DNA of 64,000 bases. Origin: Tahibacter aquaticus. GTDB lineage: Bacteria > Pseudomonadota > Gammaproteobacteria > Xanthomonadales > Rhodanobacteraceae. The DNA lies in assembly GCF_004363655.1 (NCBI RefSeq), contig NZ_SNZH01000016.1, forward strand, positions 1 through 64,000, given 5' to 3'. The notes beneath the pieces are model-generated. The model did not search any database. It was not told the origin of the DNA and worked only from the letters and a program-made list of their open reading frames with translations. The translations under genes and the position numbers were made by a program. This document shows, one piece after another, positions 8,423-17,354 of this stretch (its first letter is position 1; each line of letters opens with the position of its first letter).

Positions 8423-10156
8423 ATGTGTCCAGGTAAATTTTTCTTCAGCTTTCGCCGGGGCTGGTGTATTGCGGCAGGTCTGGCCCTGTGTCTGGCCGGC
8501 TGCAGCAAGCCACCGCCGCCGAATGTATTGGTGATCACCATCGACACGCTGCGGCCGGATGCGCTGGGATTGGTCAGCGCCAATCCCGCCAGCGCGACGC
8601 CGGTGCTGGATGCCCTGGCGCGGGAAGGCACCGCGTTCACCGGCGCGGTCACGCCGGTGCCTTTGACGCTGCCGGCCCACCTGTCGCTGTTTTCCGCACG
8701 CATCCCGCATGTGCACGGCGTACACGACAACGGCCAGACTGTGCCTGCCGAAGTGCCGCTACTGGCAGAAACCCTGCGCCGCCACGGTTATGCCACCGGC
8801 GCCTTCGTCAGCGGCTTTCCGCTGCAGTCGCTGTTCGGCCTGGATCGCGGTTTCGCTCATTACGACGACCGCATGCCGGCGGGCGAGCAGGGCTGGGTGG
8901 AGCGCCGCGCCGAAGACACTGTCGCTGCGGCCGCAACCTGGCTGGAGCAGAACGACCGCGCCGCGCCATGGTTCGGCTGGGTGCATTTCTACGATCCGCA
9001 CGATCCCTACGACCCGCCGCGGGAGTTCTGGCAGCCAGGCCCGCGCGGCGCGTATGACGGCGAGGTGGCCTATGTCGACTACTGGCTGGGCAAGCTGATC
9101 GTCCGGGCGCGGGCCGCAGGCGGCGAGCGGCCGCTGCTGATCGTCGTCACGGCCGATCACGGCGAGGCCCTTGGCGAACATGCCGAGCACACGCACGGTT
9201 TTTTTGTATACGACTCCACCGTCAAGGTGCCGCTGCTGTTTCACTGGGCCGGCCAGGTCGCGCCGCAGCGCAGCGACGCACCGGTGCGCCTGATCGATGT
9301 GACCCCGACCGTGCTCGACCTGCTCGGCCTGGAGCCGCTGCCGGGTGCGCAGGGCAGCAGCCTGGCCGCCGGCCTGCGTGGCGGCGCCATCAAGGCCGGG
9401 CCTGCAGTGGTGGAAACCTGGCTGCCGTGGATCTACTACGGCTGGTCGCCGCTGCTGGCCTGGCGTGACAATGGGTCAAAGTATATTTCTGCGCCGAATG
9501 CGGAACTGTACGATCTGGCCGGTGATCCGGGCGAGTCGCACAACCTCGCCGGCAGGGATCCGGTGCAGACCGACCGGCTGGCGCTGGCCCTGGCCGCGGC
9601 GACTGCAGCCCCGGCGGGCGTGGCGGCGGTCAGCGACAATGCCGAAGCAGTGCAGCGTCTGCGCAGCCTTGGCTATGTCGGCGTAGGCGCGCCACCCGCC
9701 GTGCCCAGCGGACAGCTGGCCGACCCCAAGGACCGCATTGCGCAACGCGAGCAATTGCGTGCCGCCGACGGCCTGGCACGCGCCGGCCGCCAGGTGCAGG
9801 CCGTGGCGGCTTTCGAGGCAGTGCTGGCGCAGGATGCGGACAACCGCTTCGCCCTGCTGCGTGCTGGTACCGCGGCGCTGCAGGCCGGCGACACCGACAA
9901 GGCAGTCGCCCACCTGGGCCGTTCGGTGCAGCTGGAACCGCGCCGGGCCGAGGCGCGCTATGCCTATGCCGACGCATTGATGCGCCTGGAGCGCTATGAC
10001 GAAGCGGCCGAGCACTGGGCGGCATTGGCCGAACTGCAGCCGCGCCGGCCGGAAGCCTGGTTCAACCTGGCGACAGCGCTGGAGCGGGGCGGCCATGCGG
10101 AGCGCGCTGCCGAAGCGATGGCGCACTATCGGCGCCTGAAGCCCGCGCCGGGCTGA
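8423..10156 (+). CDS. Sulfatase-fold lipoprotein with C-terminal TPR repeats
   Basis: A 577-residue lipoprotein: signal peptide with lipobox LAGC (Cys27). The alkaline-phosphatase/sulfatase domain spans about residues 33-330, with metal-binding Asp41 (TIDTLRPDA) and the C-terminal motif TADHGEALGEH. At the position of the sulfatase formylglycine Cys/Ser the sequence is PLTLPAH, with Thr82, so the usual C/S-x-P-x-R signature is absent; phosphoethanolamine transferases of the same fold use Thr. TPR-like repeats fill about 435-575 (DADNRFALLRAGTAALQAGD and following). The ATG at 8423 was preferred over the TTG one codon earlier. Substrate unknown; it could be a transferase or phosphodiesterase. 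Confidence 0.78.
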   Translation: MCPGKFFFSFRRGWCIAAGLALCLAGCSKPPPPNVLVITIDTLRPDALGLVSANPASATPVLDALAREGTAFTGAVTPVPLTLPAHLSLFSARIPHVHGVHDNGQTVPAEVPLLAETLRRHGYATGAFVSGFPLQSLFGLDRGFAHYDDRMPAGEQGWVERRAEDTVAAAATWLEQNDRAAPWFGWVHFYDPHDPYDPPREFWQPGPRGAYDGEVAYVDYWLGKLIVRARAAGGERPLLIVVTADHGEALGEHAEHTHGFFVYDSTVKVPLLFHWAGQVAPQRSDAPVRLIDVTPTVLDLLGLEPLPGAQGSSLAAGLRGGAIKAGPAVVETWLPWIYYGWSPLLAWRDNGSKYISAPNAELYDLAGDPGESHNLAGRDPVQTDRLALALAAATAAPAGVAAVSDNAEAVQRLRSLGYVGVGAPPAVPSGQLADPKDRIAQREQLRAADGLARAGRQVQAVAAFEAVLAQDADNRFALLRAGTAALQAGDTDKAVAHLGRSVQLEPRRAEARYAYADALMRLERYDEAAEHWAALAELQPRRPEAWFNLATALERGGHAERAAEAMAHYRRLKPAPG

Positions 10157-10219
10157 GGCAGCGCCTGGTCGTGTACCGGTGGCAGCGCTGCCGGCCGCGC
10201 CATGGCGCGCCGCACAGCA

Positions 10220-10888
10220 TCAGTGTGGCCCGCCGACGGCATCCAGCAGCTGTTCGACCACCTCGCGCAGCGGCGCGAGGCCGTGCAGCTTGCGCCAGTC
10301 GCCGCTGCTCTCGTTGCCGACGATGATCAGGTTCATATGGTTTTCCGGCGCGTCGGCGTACTGGCCGATGCGGCGCAGCGCGGTGTTGACCTGTTCGCTG
10401 CTGCCGCCGAGGAAATGCCACCCCGGCTTTGCCTGTACGCGCCTGGCATAGGCGGCCAGCACCTCGGGCGTGTCGTGGCCGGGGTCGACCGTGATCGAGA
10501 CGATCTGCACGTCGCGGCCCAGGCGCGGCCCCAGGCGTTTCTGCAGTGCCTGCAGCGTGGTCATCATGACCGGGCAGCTGCCTTCGCAGCGGGTGAAGAA
10601 GCTGTGCAGCACGATGCCGTGGCCGGCGATGTAGTCTTTGTACAGATCTACTGTTTTGCCGTTCTGGTCGACCAGGGCAAGGCCGGCCAGGTAAATGGCG
10701 GCGCCGTTGCGGGTTTGCGCTGGCGTGTCATCGGCCGTTGCGGCCCGGGGTATTGTGGCCTGCGGTGTTGCAGCCTGCGGTGTTGCGGCGCGGGCGAGGC
10801 CGGCAAAGGCCACGGCGAGCGCTGCCGCCAGCGCGATGACTGCAGCGGCAGCGACGAGACTGCGGCGGGCGTGGCGTAGCGAAGGCAT
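10220..10888 (-). CDS. SCO1/SenC family copper chaperone, membrane anchored
   Basis: A 222-residue protein. The frame is open upstream to 10984, but the ATG at 10888 gives a proper signal anchor (Arg-rich start followed by an Ala-rich hydrophobic stretch to residue 34). The thioredoxin-like SCO domain holds the copper-binding motif CEGSCP (Cys101, Cys105), a VDPGHDTP loop and a distal His in ENHMNLIIV. SCO proteins deliver copper to, or reduce the thiols of, copper oxidases in the periplasm. It is the last gene of the leftward cluster headed by the giant multicopper oxidase, 100 bp from the preceding gene, which suggests it serves that enzyme and not only cytochrome oxidase. Confidence 0.88.
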   Translation of the reverse strand: MPSLRHARRSLVAAAAVIALAAALAVAFAGLARAATPQAATPQATIPRAATADDTPAQTRNGAAIYLAGLALVDQNGKTVDLYKDYIAGHGIVLHSFFTRCEGSCPVMMTTLQALQKRLGPRLGRDVQIVSITVDPGHDTPEVLAAYARRVQAKPGWHFLGGSSEQVNTALRRIGQYADAPENHMNLIIVGNESSGDWRKLHGLAPLREVVEQLLDAVGGPH

Positions 10889-10988
10889 GGGCGTCTGGCT
10901 CAAGCGAGGTTCCGGCGGATCGGTGGCGGAACGCCGTGCCGGCGGTGCCGGCACGGCGCGGGTGTTGCCCGCATGGCGCGGCAATGCA

Positions 10989-12701
10989 CTAGGGCATCAG
11001 CTCCACCGCACCCGTGGCCGGATTGAGCCAGTACTGGTCCGGCACGCCGCCATAGGCGATCTGCTGCTGGTTCTTCTGGAACAGCTGCAGGGTCGGGAAT
11101 ATCAGGCGGAAGCCGGGCTCGAAGATCTGGCCTTGTGGATGTTGCGAAATCTGCGCCTGGTATACCGCAATGCGCCGGCCGGCAAGCAGGCGCACGTAGC
11201 CGTTGACCGGCTGCTGCTGCGCTGCCAGGCCCTGGATGCGGGTGAGGATCTGCTTGGCCTGGCTGCGGTGCCATTCCGGCGTGCGCGCGGCATCGTTCAT
11301 GTTCGCCAGCAGCTGCCTGGCGGCGGGCTTGTCCGAACCGGCCAGGGCCTGGGCGAACTGCTGGCGCCAGTTGGCGGTGGGCGCGCTGCCGGGCAGCAGC
11401 TGCAGCAGTCCGCAGCGCTGCGGCGAGAACATCGGCCGGGTGGGGTCGATGCTGATCACGTCGTAGAGGAATTTCTCGTCGATCAGGCCCGACTTGACCA
11501 TCTTCTGCGCCAGCAGCATGTCGGTATGCGATTTCACCGGTGTCTCGAAGGCGTGGTCGGCATCGATCTGGTTGATCGGCTGCACCGAGTTGGCGATGCT
11601 GCCGCTCTGGTAGTCGAAGAACTGCGCCTGGAACAGGTTCAGTGCATTCGTATACAAGGCCTTGTCGATCTCGATGAAGCGTACGTCGCCGGCCAGGCGC
11701 TGGTCGATGAAGGCGCCGACCGGTGCCTTGATCTGCGGTGCCGGACCTTGCAGCGGCAGCAGGTCGGAATCGAGATTGACTTCCTGTTCGCAGAACACCG
11801 GCCGCAGCTGTTCCTGCAGGGGCAGTGTCGCGCGCTTTTTCATGTAGGCGTCGGCCGAGGCGAGCTTGTCGTTGCCGGCCTTGATCCAGCCGGAGAATTC
11901 CTGCGAGCTGACCAGGTTTTCCAGGATGGTCTTGTATTCCGGTGCGATGCGCATGGCACCCAGTGGTAGCGGGCGCTCCGGCCGCCACCAGGAATCGTGC
12001 GGGAAGGCCAGTTCTTTCATGATCGGGCCGCCGTTCATATGGCAGCCGGAGCAGCGCAGGCGCGGCAAGGTGGCCTGGCCGGCGTTCAGTGGGCCCATGA
12101 AGATCGGTTGGGCCGGATCGTAGCCGCGCCAGAGGTTCTGGATATCGGCTTGTATATCCGCCGAATCGCCGCGGTAGAACCATTGCCCGCCCTGGCCGGT
12201 GCCGCGGATTTCGTAAAAGTTATACATCTGCTTGCGCGGGTCCCAGACCAGGGTTTCCAGCAACAGGTTGTCCGGCGTGGCGGCCTGTTGCGGCGACAGG
12301 ATGCTGGTCAGCGCGGTGTTGTCGATCGAGGCGGCGGTGAAATGGCCGTAGAACCAGTCGCCGGGCACCAGCTTCTGTCCCGCATAGCTGCCGTCGATGG
12401 ATTCGAAAAAGCTGAAGCTGCCTTGCGGCAGCGGATTGTGGAAGCCGCGGTTGGCGACCATGGACGGGCGCGAGGCCAGCTTGGTGGCCAGTACCAGGTC
12501 GCGGAATTGCAGCGCGTTGCCCGGGCATTCTGGCTGCGCGCTGAGCAGCTTGAACAGCGCGTCGCCGTGGGCGTCGGGCGGCAGTACGTTGCCGGTGTTG
12601 TTGTTCTGGATCTGGCAGCGCGTGACCGGTTCCTTGTCCGGCGCTGGCTGTGCCTGGGCCGCGGTGGCGGCCAGCAGCAAGGTGGCTAGCAGCAGTTTCA
12701 T
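10989..12701 (-). CDS. Exported protein with one c-type heme site
   Basis: A 570-residue product with a signal peptide (LLATLLLAATAAQAQ). One heme-c motif is visible, CSGCH at Cys217-Cys220-His221, in the context LRCSGCHMNGGPI that is common in cytochrome c domains. The rest (about 225-570) does not look like a standard cytochrome and I do not recognise it; it has several further cysteines (for example in FCEQEVNLDSD and RCGLLQLLPG). It belongs to the leftward multicopper-oxidase cluster, 112 bp after the 275-aa gene. A role in electron transfer from the oxidase is inference from the heme site and the neighbours. Confidence 0.72.
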   Translation of the reverse strand: MKLLLATLLLAATAAQAQPAPDKEPVTRCQIQNNNTGNVLPPDAHGDALFKLLSAQPECPGNALQFRDLVLATKLASRPSMVANRGFHNPLPQGSFSFFESIDGSYAGQKLVPGDWFYGHFTAASIDNTALTSILSPQQAATPDNLLLETLVWDPRKQMYNFYEIRGTGQGGQWFYRGDSADIQADIQNLWRGYDPAQPIFMGPLNAGQATLPRLRCSGCHMNGGPIMKELAFPHDSWWRPERPLPLGAMRIAPEYKTILENLVSSQEFSGWIKAGNDKLASADAYMKKRATLPLQEQLRPVFCEQEVNLDSDLLPLQGPAPQIKAPVGAFIDQRLAGDVRFIEIDKALYTNALNLFQAQFFDYQSGSIANSVQPINQIDADHAFETPVKSHTDMLLAQKMVKSGLIDEKFLYDVISIDPTRPMFSPQRCGLLQLLPGSAPTANWRQQFAQALAGSDKPAARQLLANMNDAARTPEWHRSQAKQILTRIQGLAAQQQPVNGYVRLLAGRRIAVYQAQISQHPQGQIFEPGFRLIFPTLQLFQKNQQQIAYGGVPDQYWLNPATGAVELMP

Positions 12702-12813
12702 GATGGATTCCCCAAGTGTGCGGGTTGCCGCGGCCTGGCTTGCGAACGCCAGGCCGCGTGATGGCAGTGGGCGGCGGTCGCAACGGGCCGTCGGCTGCCT
12801 CTTCTTTGTCGCT

Positions 12814-13641
12814 TCAGGCGGGTGGAAACAGCACCAGCAGGTCTTCGATGCCCAGCGTGTTGATCGGCACCGACCAGATCAGGTCGGGCGCGAGCTTGCG
12901 TTCGCCGAGCTGGCCGGTGCACGGATCGACCTGGATACCCTGGGCGAAATCCAGCGGCCTGCCTTCCTTGAACGGCAAGGTGGAAAACTGTACTTCCCAG
13001 GGCTGGCGGCCGCCGAGCACGAAGCCGTGCGACACCTCCAGGTCGAGCACGGCGAGGATCTGCTTGCGGCTGTATTTTTCCTTCTTGATCAGATCGGCCA
13101 GGTTGTTCGCCATGGGCAGGTCGAAGGCGCGGTTGCGCGCGTAGATGAAGTGATCGCCGGATACGGAGAGGATTTCATGCACGCGCTGCTGGTTGTTGCC
13201 CAGGTTGCGCATCACCTTAATGCCGAGGAAATAGCCGCCTGCATCTTCCAGCCGCCACCAGTGCTCCAGGTAGGACGACTGCACGCCGTGCTCCAGCACA
13301 TTGCGCCCGCCGAGGATTTCGAAGCGGCCGATGTCGATGGAACCGTCTGGCGGCTGGTAGTCGATCTCGTGGTGCCAGGTGATGATGTAGCCTTCGGTCG
13401 TGGTGTAGCCGGAAAAGCCTTCCTGCGCGTACAGCGTGGCCAGTTCCGCATTCGACAGGTCGGCCAGCGAGCGAGCCTCGGGATAGCGCGGCCGGTCCTT
13501 GGGAATGCGACAGTCGCCGAACAGCGTCGGCGTCTGGATATTGCGCACGTTGACGGTGTTTTCTGGCGGACCCTGGTTGTTGTTGATGACCCAGAGGCGC
13601 TCCCAGGAAGCGGTCAGCCAGGACGGTACGGGCGTGGACAT
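12814..13641 (-). CDS. Conserved-looking protein of unknown function in the oxidase cluster
   Basis: A 275-residue protein without signal peptide or membrane segment and with a normal codon pattern. Trp- and Tyr-rich segments (SWERLWV, TWHHEIDYQP, YLEHWWRLEDAGGYFLG) alternate with hydrophilic stretches, suggesting a beta-rich, perhaps barrel-like fold. Ten base pairs separate it from the upstream heme lipoprotein gene, so they are almost certainly co-transcribed. I do not recognise the family. It is notable that this product seems cytoplasmic while most neighbours are exported. It might act on a small molecule linked to the pathway, or be exported by another route. Confidence 0.6.
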   Translation of the reverse strand: MSTPVPSWLTASWERLWVINNNQGPPENTVNVRNIQTPTLFGDCRIPKDRPRYPEARSLADLSNAELATLYAQEGFSGYTTTEGYIITWHHEIDYQPPDGSIDIGRFEILGGRNVLEHGVQSSYLEHWWRLEDAGGYFLGIKVMRNLGNNQQRVHEILSVSGDHFIYARNRAFDLPMANNLADLIKKEKYSRKQILAVLDLEVSHGFVLGGRQPWEVQFSTLPFKEGRPLDFAQGIQVDPCTGQLGERKLAPDLIWSVPINTLGIEDLLVLFPPA

Positions 13642-13651
13642 GCACTTCTCC

Positions 13652-15238
13652 TCAGCGGTTGCCCTGGTGCGCGCGGCTCTGGCCGCCCTTGGGCTGCTGC
13701 GCGTTGTTGATCAGGAACGAGTAGTCCGACGCATACGGATTCTTCGCCGTGGCTGCGCTGCCGGCGGTGGCCGGGTCGAAGATCCTGGTGCTGGGTGAAG
13801 GCTTGATCGTGGCGATCGGCGCCGAGGCATGGCAGTCCAGGCAGGTGAGGCTCTGCACATAGGTTTCCATGGTGGTGTTGGCCACGGGTTCCTGGCTGGC
13901 GCCGGGCGACAGCTGCGGCGTCGGCAGCGGCGTGCGCGAGCCTGCCGCGATGGTGGTGTTCTGGTTCGACCACAAGGTGTTGACCAGCTCGTAGTTGAGG
14001 AACACCGAGTTGGGGTTCTGCGGCGCGATCACCTGGTTCCAGACGTATTCGTTGAGGCCGACCACATCGTTGTTGGGCCGGGTCGGGATGTCGATGTCGC
14101 GTACCGCCTGGATCGGCGCATTCAGCGGATTCTTGCCGCCGTTGTAAGTGGCCGGGTTTGCGTTGATCGTGCACTTGTAGTGATCGGTGGCCGGATTGCA
14201 GTTGGGGTTGTAGTAGGTATACGGCGGCTTCAGTGCACCGCTGGCGAGCTGGCTCTTGTTCGGCACGTTCTGGCGATGCTCGAAGGTGGCCCAGATGAAC
14301 TGCTGGCCCAGTGCGGTCTTGTGGATAATGTGCAACCCGACCAGGCCGACCACGACGGTCTTCGGTTTCTGTCCCGGATAGCTGACCACGGCCTTGGAGA
14401 TCTTGTAGCGCGGCCAGTCGGCGGCATTGGGCAGTTCCAGCCAGGCGGCCTTGGTCTCGATGGCGCCGGTAGTGCCGTAGGCTGCGCTGCCGCTGGTGCC
14501 GTCGGGCAGGCTGATGCCCGGCGAGACAACGAATTTCTGCTGCACATCGGCGTTGTAGAGCTTGTTCTGCACGATGTAGTTGTATTCGTCCTCGTTCATG
14601 CGGCGCTCGTACAAGGTGAGAATTCCACTTTGTGCAGTCAGCCAGGGGCTGCCCTGCGAGGCCTGGCCGATATTGCTCAGGTCCAGCGTGGGCTCGGGTG
14701 CGATTTCCGATTTCATGCCGCCGAGCACCTTGACGCTGGCGGCGCCGCCGGGCCAGCTGTTCCAGGGGCCGGGGTCCTGCGCGTTGGCAAGGAAGACTTC
14801 GTCGGACTCCTTGTAGGTTTCCCAGACTGTGGCGCGTTCGTCGCCGGCCGTGCCGAAGGCGCTGGCGGGCACACCGGTGTCGGGCTGGCCGCGCTGGCCG
14901 GCAGCTGCGGCCCAGTTCAGGGCGAGGAACTGCTGCCAGGCGAAGCAGTTGGCGTCGGCCTGGCGGGTGAGGGCGAAGTCCTTGGGCACGGTATAGCCGT
15001 ACTTGCCGGCAGTCTGCGAAACGAGGAACGGCGGCGCGAGGCAGTTGCTGGTCGAACCCTGCGCGACGCCGGCCGGTGTCGCGGGCGTGGCAGGTGTAGC
15101 CGGTGTGGCGGGGCTGGCGGGTTTGACGGCTTCATTGCCGGAAGCCGGATCGCTGCGCCGGGCGTCGCGGTTGCAGGCAACCAGGGCAATCGCGGCGGCC
15201 AGCAGGCCAAGGCCGAGTACCGGTGTGGAATATTTCAT
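13652..15238 (-). CDS. Lipoprotein with one c-type heme site
   Basis: A 528-residue product starting at the ATG at 15238, chosen because it gives a lipoprotein signal peptide (MKYSTPVLGLG, lipobox ALVAC); the longer open frame upstream runs into the previous gene. A Ser-Pro-Ala-Thr linker with a repeated PAT triplet (about residues 38-55) follows the lipid anchor. The body is unfamiliar and rich in aromatic residues and Asn. One heme-c motif, CLDCH (Cys466-Cys469-His470), lies near the C-terminus. Ten base pairs separate it from each neighbour, so it is firmly within the leftward cluster. A plausible role is an outer-membrane electron carrier, but only the lipobox and heme site are direct evidence. 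Confidence 0.7.
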   Translation of the reverse strand: MKYSTPVLGLGLLAAAIALVACNRDARRSDPASGNEAVKPASPATPATPATPATPAGVAQGSTSNCLAPPFLVSQTAGKYGYTVPKDFALTRQADANCFAWQQFLALNWAAAAGQRGQPDTGVPASAFGTAGDERATVWETYKESDEVFLANAQDPGPWNSWPGGAASVKVLGGMKSEIAPEPTLDLSNIGQASQGSPWLTAQSGILTLYERRMNEDEYNYIVQNKLYNADVQQKFVVSPGISLPDGTSGSAAYGTTGAIETKAAWLELPNAADWPRYKISKAVVSYPGQKPKTVVVGLVGLHIIHKTALGQQFIWATFEHRQNVPNKSQLASGALKPPYTYYNPNCNPATDHYKCTINANPATYNGGKNPLNAPIQAVRDIDIPTRPNNDVVGLNEYVWNQVIAPQNPNSVFLNYELVNTLWSNQNTTIAAGSRTPLPTPQLSPGASQEPVANTTMETYVQSLTCLDCHASAPIATIKPSPSTRIFDPATAGSAATAKNPYASDYSFLINNAQQPKGGQSRAHQGNR

Positions 15239-15248
15239 GGATTCCTCC

Positions 15249-17168
15249 TCAGGCTTGGGTACTGGACGAGGCAACGACCAGGAAGGCCGGTGCCGGGGTG
15301 AGCGAACTGGAAAACACCTGGCCTGCCGGCACGATGACGATGCCGCGCACGCCGGCCGGCGAGTTGCCGGCGACCGACACCGACAGGTTGAGCAGCTGGC
15401 TGGGGCTGGGATAGGTATTGCCCGGCACGGCGTAGGTGACGGTTTCGCTGTAGCCGCTGACCCTGACCGACACGCTGCTGTCGATGCTGCCGTCGGCATT
15501 GGTGAAATACACCGTCGGCCATTGCGTTTCCGGCAGCGGCACGCTGCCCAGGGGGGCGGCGTAGGTCAGGGCGAGGGCGACGTTCTTTTCGCCGGCATAG
15601 ATGGTCGGTGGGATGATGCTGGAGTTGCTGGCCAGCACCATGCTGACGCCGGACGGCGTGTTCACCGTTGTGCCGTAGTACGCATCCCAGACATTCTGGA
15701 AAAGTATCTGCAGCGGCTGCGCTTCGCTGACGACGGCAGGCGAGACCACGCAGGCCAGCGCAGGTGCAGGCTGCGGCGGCGGCACGATGGGCCGGCCGAA
15801 CAGGGCGATTTCCAGCGTGGCCTGCACCTGCGAGCCGTATTCGATCGGCGCGCCGGCGATGGTGATGTCGCTGATGCCGAAGCTGACACCGGCATCGATC
15901 CAGGACTGCGGAATCTGGAACGCCGCATGCAGGATGAAGGAGCCCGGGAAACGCTGGCCGGTGATGGTATCGGTGATGTGTTCGAAGCCGCGGATGATGT
16001 GCCAGCAGTCGGCGACGCTGGCGCCGGCCGGCAGTTTCGGATCGGCCGGCAGCTGGTACTGGGCGAAGCTGGGCATCTGGATATACAGGCCCGGCGGATC
16101 GGCCAGCGAGATGTTGGTACCGGCGCCGACGGCGAGGTTGATGGTCTGGCCGATATGCGGATCGCTGTTGCGGTAGTTCTGGCCGTACTGGCCGCAGCAG
16201 ATCAGCGCCTGCGGATCGGTATTGCCCTGGCTGCGCTGCACGGTGGCGCCGGCGCCCAGGCCCAGTTCGGTCTGCAAGGTATTCGGCGTGGCGGTGAGGT
16301 GCATGGCGCCGCCGCTGCACTCGGCCGGCGTAGCGCCGCGCACGGCCAGCGTGCCGCTATTGAAGCGGTTCAGCGGGTTGTAGGCAGGACGGCCGGTTTC
16401 CGGATCGATCACCGGCTTGCCGCTGACCGGGTCGAGCAATTGCAGATCGGCGACCGTGACGCTGACCCACTGGCTCTGGGGCGCACCGGTATTCAGCGCC
16501 TGCTCGTAGACGGCGCAGACGCGTTCGGGGCTGATGCGCCAGAGGGTCTGGTAGTACTCGGGGTTTTCGCAGGTGAAATCGATGCGCACGATCTTGTTGG
16601 CCGCATCGCGCACCACGGCAAATTCGCAGTATTCGTCCAGCCAGCCGCGCGGGCCATAGGGGCCGAACGGCTGCAGTTCGCCGCTCCAGTCGGGCTGCGG
16701 GCAGCGCACGCTGGGAATGGGATATTTGGACAATTCTCCCGAATCCGCCAGCACGTAGAGCTGGTTCTGCGGCAGGTTGTACGGGTTCGGCGGCAGCTGG
16801 TTCTGGCCCAGGTACTGGATCAGCCGGTTCGGAAACGCGATCCAGGCCACGTCGACCGCGCCATTGCCCTTGGGAATCGGCGTGGCCAGCGGGTTGTAGT
16901 AGGCGGTCTGTGCGGACGAGTACAGCGAGTTCCAGGGATTGCCGGCAATAGCCTGGCGCGTGAAGCCGTCGACGTTCTGGCTCCACAGCGCAGCGAGGCG
17001 GGCATAGGAATCTGCATCGTCGGGAAAGTCGTTGTTGCAGGCCGGTGTGGTGAAGGCCTGCAGCTGGTAAGTGCTGCTGCCTGCATCGAACACGTAATTC
17101 GGCGTGACCGGTGTCGCGGTCGTGTTCGTCAGCGGATTGGCCGTGCTATTGCCTGGGGTATTCGACAT
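15249..17168 (-). CDS. Large beta-rich protein of unknown function in the oxidase cluster
   Basis: A 639-residue protein with an Asn/Thr-rich N-terminus and no recognisable signal peptide. It is rich in Pro, Gly, Tyr and Asn; the C-terminal 150 residues look like an Ig-like beta-sandwich (SVSVRVSGYSETVTYAVPG, LNLSVSVAGNSPAGVRG). The central part contains CWHIIRGFEHITD and an ICCGQYGQNYRNSDPH segment, whose Cys/His residues might bind metal. It lies 186 bp after the beta-propeller gene and 10 bp before the heme lipoprotein gene. I do not recognise the family. Either it is cytoplasmic or it is exported by a route not visible in the sequence. Confidence 0.62.
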   Translation of the reverse strand: MSNTPGNSTANPLTNTTATPVTPNYVFDAGSSTYQLQAFTTPACNNDFPDDADSYARLAALWSQNVDGFTRQAIAGNPWNSLYSSAQTAYYNPLATPIPKGNGAVDVAWIAFPNRLIQYLGQNQLPPNPYNLPQNQLYVLADSGELSKYPIPSVRCPQPDWSGELQPFGPYGPRGWLDEYCEFAVVRDAANKIVRIDFTCENPEYYQTLWRISPERVCAVYEQALNTGAPQSQWVSVTVADLQLLDPVSGKPVIDPETGRPAYNPLNRFNSGTLAVRGATPAECSGGAMHLTATPNTLQTELGLGAGATVQRSQGNTDPQALICCGQYGQNYRNSDPHIGQTINLAVGAGTNISLADPPGLYIQMPSFAQYQLPADPKLPAGASVADCWHIIRGFEHITDTITGQRFPGSFILHAAFQIPQSWIDAGVSFGISDITIAGAPIEYGSQVQATLEIALFGRPIVPPPQPAPALACVVSPAVVSEAQPLQILFQNVWDAYYGTTVNTPSGVSMVLASNSSIIPPTIYAGEKNVALALTYAAPLGSVPLPETQWPTVYFTNADGSIDSSVSVRVSGYSETVTYAVPGNTYPSPSQLLNLSVSVAGNSPAGVRGIVIVPAGQVFSSSLTPAPAFLVVASSSTQA

Positions 17169-17253
17169 GGCGGGTGCTCCTGGTGGCCTGTGACGGGTGA
17201 TTCGGAAACGGCTTAGGGTTGGACTGGCCGCGCACGCCGCCGCTGCGGAGGAA

Positions 17254-17277
17254 GGCCAATCGCCTCCGCTATTGGCC
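17254..17277. repeat. Intercistronic inverted repeat
   Basis: A 7-bp perfect stem (GGCCAAT/ATTGGCC) with a 10-nt loop in the 186-bp gap between the beta-propeller gene and the 639-aa gene. There is no T-tract, so it is more likely an mRNA-stability or processing hairpin than a terminator, or it may be chance. Confidence 0.3.
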
Positions 17278-17354
17278 GAGCGAGCAGCAGGTCCTGTGCG
17301 GCCAGGTCGGGCGAGCTGCTGTCGAAGTGTCTGTTGCAGGCCACGATGGTCGAG

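Noticed and set aside
10157..10219. Terminator between the sulfatase-like and SCO genes
   Set aside because: Only a 5-bp G+C stem without T-tract was found; too weak to call.
15060..15122. Short repeat GGxGTxGCxGG in the DNA
   Set aside because: It encodes the Pro-Ala-Thr linker of the heme lipoprotein; a coding low-complexity stretch, not an independent repeat element.
15003..17216. 737-codon plus-strand frame opposite the 639-aa gene
   Set aside because: Low-complexity product, no start signal, and the minus-strand frame fits the operon spacing and codon usage.
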